Positions 60,266-64,000 of a DNA stretch of 64,000 bases are shown in pieces. This DNA is from Eubacterium aggregans. GTDB taxonomy: Bacteria; Bacillota; Clostridia; Eubacteriales; Eubacteriaceae. The notes under the pieces are model-generated. The model had not been told where the DNA came from. It did not search any database and saw only the letters and a list, made by a program, of their open reading frames with translations. Position numbers and translations under genes: made by a program. The stretch lies in assembly GCF_900107815.1 (NCBI RefSeq), contig NZ_FNRK01000003.1, positions 62,001-126,000 on the forward strand. The letters are read 5' to 3'. Each line of letters begins with the position of its first letter. Position 1 is the stretch's first letter.

Positions 60266-61819
60266 ATGAGTGATTTGGCATTAACCATTGATTGTGGGAC
60301 AAAAGGGTTAAGAGGCATTATTTTTGATACATATGGCAATCAATTGGCAACGGCTGAAAAGCGGTATGAAAGCTATTATAGCCTGAATATGGGATGGGTG
60401 GAAGCACCTGCCAAAATGTTTTGGGATGATCTATGCCAGGTGCTGGGTATTTTAAAGAAGGAAGAACCATCGCTTTTTGCCCGGGTGGCGGGTATTACCG
60501 TGGCTTGCCAGAGGGATACCGGTACCATTGTCGATTCTCAGGGCGAGGCATTAAGGGATTTCATTATCTGGCAGGATCGGCGAAAGTTGGATAAGCCTGT
60601 GGAGATTCCAAAGCTTTGGCGCATCCTTTTTGATTTGGCAGGAAAGGGCCCCTTTGTGGATTCCTTTAACACTCAGACCCATGCCCATTGGATAAAAGTC
60701 AATGAACCGGAAAAATGGGCGGCAGCCCATGCCTATGTTTTGTTATCCAGCTACCTCATCGGAAAATTAACGGGAAAACTCATTGATTGCCGGTCTGATA
60801 TTGCCGGGCACCTCCCCTTTGACTTTAAGAAAAAGGAATGGAGTGGCTCCAAGGATATTTTAACCCAAATTATCCGCATTGAACGGGAAAAACTGGTTCC
60901 CCTGGTGGATTCCTGTGCCGCTCTGGGAGGCATCACAGAAACAGCCGCCCTGGAAACCGGGCTGCCAGTAGGACTGCCGGTTATTGGGTCGGGGACGGAT
61001 AAGGGCTGTGAAACCATTGGTGTGGGCTGTCTGGGTCCAGACACAGCCAGCGTTTCCCTGGGAACCCAGGCGACAGTGGAAATAACGACCGATCATTACT
61101 TTGAATTGATTCGTTTTTATCCGCCATTTCCAGGGGTTGGCCCGAAGAGCTATAATCCGGAAATTACAGTTTATAATGGTTTTTGGATGATGAATTGGTT
61201 TGTTGAAACCTTTGCCCAGCTGGAGAAGCAGCAATGTGATGAGCAGGGAGAGGATATTTTAGCCTTTCTGGACCGGCAGATTGAAAGAATTCCGGCGGGA
61301 TCTGAAGGCCTGGTGCTCCAGCCCTACTGGGGAATGGAATCCTTCAAGCCAGAAGCCATGGGGTCCATTATTGGGCTCACTGAGGGGCAAAACAAATACC
61401 ATATCTACCGTGCCATCATTGAGGGGATTGGCTATGCCCTGCGGGAGGGGCTCGAACAGATCGAAGCGAAGTCTGGCACTCGGGTTAAAAGTATTGGATT
61501 ATCTGGTGGTGGCGCCCAAAGTGATATCATTTGTGGCATAATGGCCGATATTTTTGGAAGAGAGACCTATCGGGTACAGACATCAGCGACTACAGGGCTC
61601 GGTGGAGCGATGGCCATATTTGTGGCCCTTGGCCGGTATGAAGATTTAAGGGAAGCGGGTTACAATATGATTCGGAAAACCCGGAGATATCGTCCAGACC
61701 CCAAAAGACAGAGGCTGTACGATGAGATTTATAGAGACGTATATGCGAAGGCTTATAAGCGGTACCAACCCTTATATCAATCCTTAAAGAGCATTATGGC
61801 AAAGGTGAAAAATGACTAA
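60266..61819 (+). CDS. FGGY-family carbohydrate kinase
   Basis: A 517-residue kinase with the actin-like ATPase fold. [20 protein letters not shown] opens the N-terminal domain, [13 protein letters not shown] begins the second, and [20 protein letters not shown] is the C-terminal adenosine motif. The substrate is uncertain (xylulose-, gluconate- or erythritol-type kinases share this architecture). Its stop overlaps the activase start by 8 bp, an unusual partnership for a sugar kinase. Confidence 0.85.
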   Translation: MSDLALTIDCGTKGLRGIIFDTYGNQLATAEKRYESYYSLNMGWVEAPAKMFWDDLCQVLGILKKEEPSLFARVAGITVACQRDTGTIVDSQGEALRDFIIWQDRRKLDKPVEIPKLWRILFDLAGKGPFVDSFNTQTHAHWIKVNEPEKWAAAHAYVLLSSYLIGKLTGKLIDCRSDIAGHLPFDFKKKEWSGSKDILTQIIRIEREKLVPLVDSCAALGGITETAALETGLPVGLPVIGSGTDKGCETIGVGCLGPDTASVSLGTQATVEITTDHYFELIRFYPPFPGVGPKSYNPEITVYNGFWMMNWFVETFAQLEKQQCDEQGEDILAFLDRQIERIPAGSEGLVLQPYWGMESFKPEAMGSIIGLTEGQNKYHIYRAIIEGIGYALREGLEQIEAKSGTRVKSIGLSGGGAQSDIICGIMADIFGRETYRVQTSATTGLGGAMAIFVALGRYEDLREAGYNMIRKTRRYRPDPKRQRLYDEIYRDVYAKAYKRYQPLYQSLKSIMAKVKND

Positions 61820-64000
61820 GAAATGTAAAATCGGATTGGATGTGGGATCAACCACCATTAAGGTGGTTGTTTTAGATGAAGAAAACACGATGATTTTTAA
61901 GGCTTACAGGCGCCATCTGTCTAATATTCGAGAGATGATGGCGGTGCTTTTGCAGGAAACGTACACCTTGATTGGTAATGTTCCAGTGACCATTAGCGTG
62001 ACAGGTTCTGGAGGACTCTTGGTGTCCAAGTGGATTGATGTTGCCTTTGTCCAGGAAGTTGTCGCCGGGACCATTGCTGTGGAGAAGAAGATTCCCCGGA
62101 CAGACTGTGCCATTGAACTGGGAGGGGAGGATGCTAAAATCACCTTTTTTGAAGGGAATATTGAGCAGCGGATGAACGGGACCTGCGCTGGCGGAACCGG
62201 TGCCTTTATCGACCAAATGGCCACCCTCCTTAAGACCGACGCCGGGGGCTTAAATGAAATGGCAAAGACCCACACCACCATTTATCCCATTGCATCCCGA
62301 TGCGGGGTTTTTTCAAAGACGGATATTCAGCCCCTCCTCAATGAAGGGGCTGAAAAAGCGGATATTGCCGCCTCTATTTTCCAGGCTGTGGTCAACCAGA
62401 CCATCAGTGGCCTGGCTTGCGGTCATACCATCCGTGGGAATGTTGCTTTTCTGGGGGGACCCCTTTTCTTTTTATCCGAGCTTAGGGAACGCTTTATTGA
62501 AAGCTTGAAGCTGACCCCGGCCCAGGTGATTTTCCCTGAAGATTCCAATCTTTTTGTTGCCATGGGAGCCGCTTACTCGTCAGAGAAAAATGGAGTCATT
62601 TCCTTTGGTGAGATTATCAGGCGGCTTAAGGAAAACACCTTTGTCCAGGATATGGGGGTGGATCGCCTTCAGCCCTTATTTGCAGATGCAGGGGAACGCC
62701 AGGCTTTTGAAGCTCGCCATGCCCAGGCCAGGGTGGTGCGCGGGGACTTGGCAGCATACGAAGGACCCTGCTTTTTAGGTATCGATGTGGGCTCTACCAC
62801 CACCAAAACGGTTCTCATTGGAGAAAACGGGGAGCTGCTTTACAGCTTTTACGGCAGTAATGAGGGGGACCCCTTAGAAAAGTCCCGACAAATCCTGTTG
62901 GATATTTATGCTAATTTGCCCCAGGGGGCTGTCATTGCTAAGTCGGCGGTGACCGGCTATGGGGAAGGTCTTATTCAAACAGCCCTGAAGGTGGACATCG
63001 GGGAGATTGAAACCATCGCTCACTATAAGGGAGCCAAGTATTTTAAGCCCGAGGTGGATTTCATCCTGGATATTGGCGGCCAGGATATGAAGTGCATGAA
63101 GATCCGCAATGGAACCATCGACAGCATCATCTTAAACGAAGCCTGTTCCTCAGGCTGTGGATCCTTCTTGGAGACCTTTGCCAAATCCTTAAATCTTTCC
63201 ATGGAGGATTTTGTGGAAAGTGCTCTGGATGCAGAAGCCCCCATTAATTTAGGGACCCGGTGTACAGTGTTCATGAATTCCAAGGTCAAGCAGGCCCAAA
63301 AGGAAGGGGCCAGCGTCGGTGAGATTTCGGCGGGATTGTCCTATTCGGTCATTAAGAATGCCCTCCAAAAGGTAATTAAGGTGCATAACCCTAAAGATTT
63401 AGGGGAGAACATCATCGTACAGGGCGGAACCTTCAATAATGACGCGGTGCTCCGGGCCTTTGAGAAAATTACAGATAAAGAGGTGGTACGCCCGGATATT
63501 GCCGGGCTGATGGGTGCCTTTGGTGCGGCTCTTATCGCCAGAGAAGGGTACATCCAGGGTGAGACGACCACACTGCTGGGGAGAGAAGCGCTGAATTCCT
63601 TCAGTGTGGCAATCAAACATCGTCGCTGCGGTGGCTGCAGTAATAATTGTCAGCTGACCGTCAATATTTTCGGGGATGGCTCCCGGCACATTACTGGAAA
63701 CCGATGTGAAATCGGGGCTGGTGTCAGCCATAAGAAAAACGATCTTCCCAATCTGTATAAGTACAAATACCAACGAGTTTTTGATTACCAGCCCTTGCCC
63801 ACGGCCATGGCCGCCAAGGGTGTCATCGGCATCCCCCGGGTGCTGAACCAATATGAAAATTATCCCTTCTGGTTCATCTTTTTAACATCCCTGGGCTACC
63901 GGGTCATCCTCTCCGGAGATTCTAACCGGAGGACCTATGAAAAGGGTATGGCCAGCATCCCCTCGGAATCCGTTTGCTACCCGGCAAAGTTGGTGCACGG
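61812..64000 (+). CDS. Large acyl-CoA dehydratase activase (BadF/BcrA/HgdC type), 3' truncated by window
   Basis: The open frame runs off the end; 729 codons are visible of a protein that is typically around 1,400 residues. Two ASKHA ATPase modules are seen. The first has [14 protein letters not shown], then [16 protein letters not shown]. The second has [15 protein letters not shown], then DIGGQDMKC and [27 protein letters not shown] starts the next region, and [12 protein letters not shown] near the end begins a DUF2229-like part. Such proteins ATP-dependently activate 2-hydroxyacyl-CoA dehydratases with a 4Fe-4S cluster in anaerobes. The partner dehydratase is not in view. Confidence 0.93.
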   Translation, partial: MTKKCKIGLDVGSTTIKVVVLDEENTMIFKAYRRHLSNIREMMAVLLQETYTLIGNVPVTISVTGSGGLLVSKWIDVAFVQEVVAGTIAVEKKIPRTDCAIELGGEDAKITFFEGNIEQRMNGTCAGGTGAFIDQMATLLKTDAGGLNEMAKTHTTIYPIASRCGVFSKTDIQPLLNEGAEKADIAASIFQAVVNQTISGLACGHTIRGNVAFLGGPLFFLSELRERFIESLKLTPAQVIFPEDSNLFVAMGAAYSSEKNGVISFGEIIRRLKENTFVQDMGVDRLQPLFADAGERQAFEARHAQARVVRGDLAAYEGPCFLGIDVGSTTTKTVLIGENGELLYSFYGSNEGDPLEKSRQILLDIYANLPQGAVIAKSAVTGYGEGLIQTALKVDIGEIETIAHYKGAKYFKPEVDFILDIGGQDMKCMKIRNGTIDSIILNEACSSGCGSFLETFAKSLNLSMEDFVESALDAEAPINLGTRCTVFMNSKVKQAQKEGASVGEISAGLSYSVIKNALQKVIKVHNPKDLGENIIVQGGTFNNDAVLRAFEKITDKEVVRPDIAGLMGAFGAALIAREGYIQGETTTLLGREALNSFSVAIKHRRCGGCSNNCQLTVNIFGDGSRHITGNRCEIGAGVSHKKNDLPNLYKYKYQRVFDYQPLPTAMAAKGVIGIPRVLNQYENYPFWFIFLTSLGYRVILSGDSNRRTYEKGMASIPSESVCYPAKLVH

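Overview
The window is a chromosomal segment from a mid-GC Gram-positive anaerobe, most likely a clostridial (Eubacteriales, Eubacteriaceae-like) Firmicute. This is inferred from strong AGGAGG-type ribosome binding sites with some GTG/TTG starts, the nusA-rnpM-infB-rbfA and dnaG-rpoD operon orders, indolepyruvate:ferredoxin oxidoreductase genes, a 2-hydroxyacyl-CoA dehydratase activase, and a folate-riboswitch-like leader. No species can be assigned from the sequence alone.

Layout. 1-13.7 kb: an almost unbroken rightward housekeeping series (frr end, rimP, nusA, rnpM, infB, rbfA, nrnA, truB, ribF, dnaG, rpoD, trmK, a Nif3-family gene, galE). 13.7-17.2 kb: iorA-iorB, a small cysteine-rich protein and plsY. 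17.2-23.8 kb: accessory genes, namely an AlbA/Schlafen-type regulator behind a perfect inverted-repeat operator, a YwaF-like membrane protein, a flavodoxin, a deoxyinosine glycosylase-like protein, an amidohydrolase, a membrane protein with a permuted-papain-like domain, and an ApbE lipoprotein. 23.8-25.7 kb: an XRE regulator and a frameshifted tyrosine integrase, bounded by two nearly identical 25-bp dyad sites. 25.8-45.2 kb: a large exopolysaccharide/capsule locus, with GC-rich genes at the edges and a very AT-rich centre. 45.7-48.3 kb: a UDP-glucuronate 4-epimerase and, convergent to it, a UDP-glucose dehydrogenase that carries an N-terminal XRE DNA-binding domain. 49-64 kb: a P-type ATPase, two tRNA clusters, a leftward folate operon behind a probable tetrahydrofolate riboswitch, polA-coaE, an S24-peptidase repressor with a nitrilase-family gene, and a sugar kinase overlapping a large acyl-CoA dehydratase activase that runs off the end.

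How the genes work together. The polysaccharide locus has an initiating phosphoglycosyltransferase preceded by a 4,6-dehydratase and an aminotransferase (an amino-sugar primer is likely), several glycosyltransferases, a Wzy-type polymerase and a Wzx-type flippase. It also holds a D-glucuronyl C5-epimerase-like protein, a TupA-like ATP-grasp protein, a CapA-like protein, a pyruvyl transferase and an F420-hydrogenase-beta-like iron-sulfur protein. With UDP-glucose dehydrogenase and UDP-glucuronate 4-epimerase next door, the product is probably a uronic-acid-rich, pyruvylated polymer that may contain iduronate. Two XRE-type DNA-binding proteins (one standalone, one fused to UDP-glucose dehydrogenase) and a recombinase lie at its borders, so the locus looks unusually regulated or phase-variable.

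The strongest leads are the HTH-UDP-glucose dehydrogenase fusion with a palindrome in its promoter, the paired 25-bp dyads around the regulator-integrase segment, and the C5-epimerase in the polysaccharide locus.
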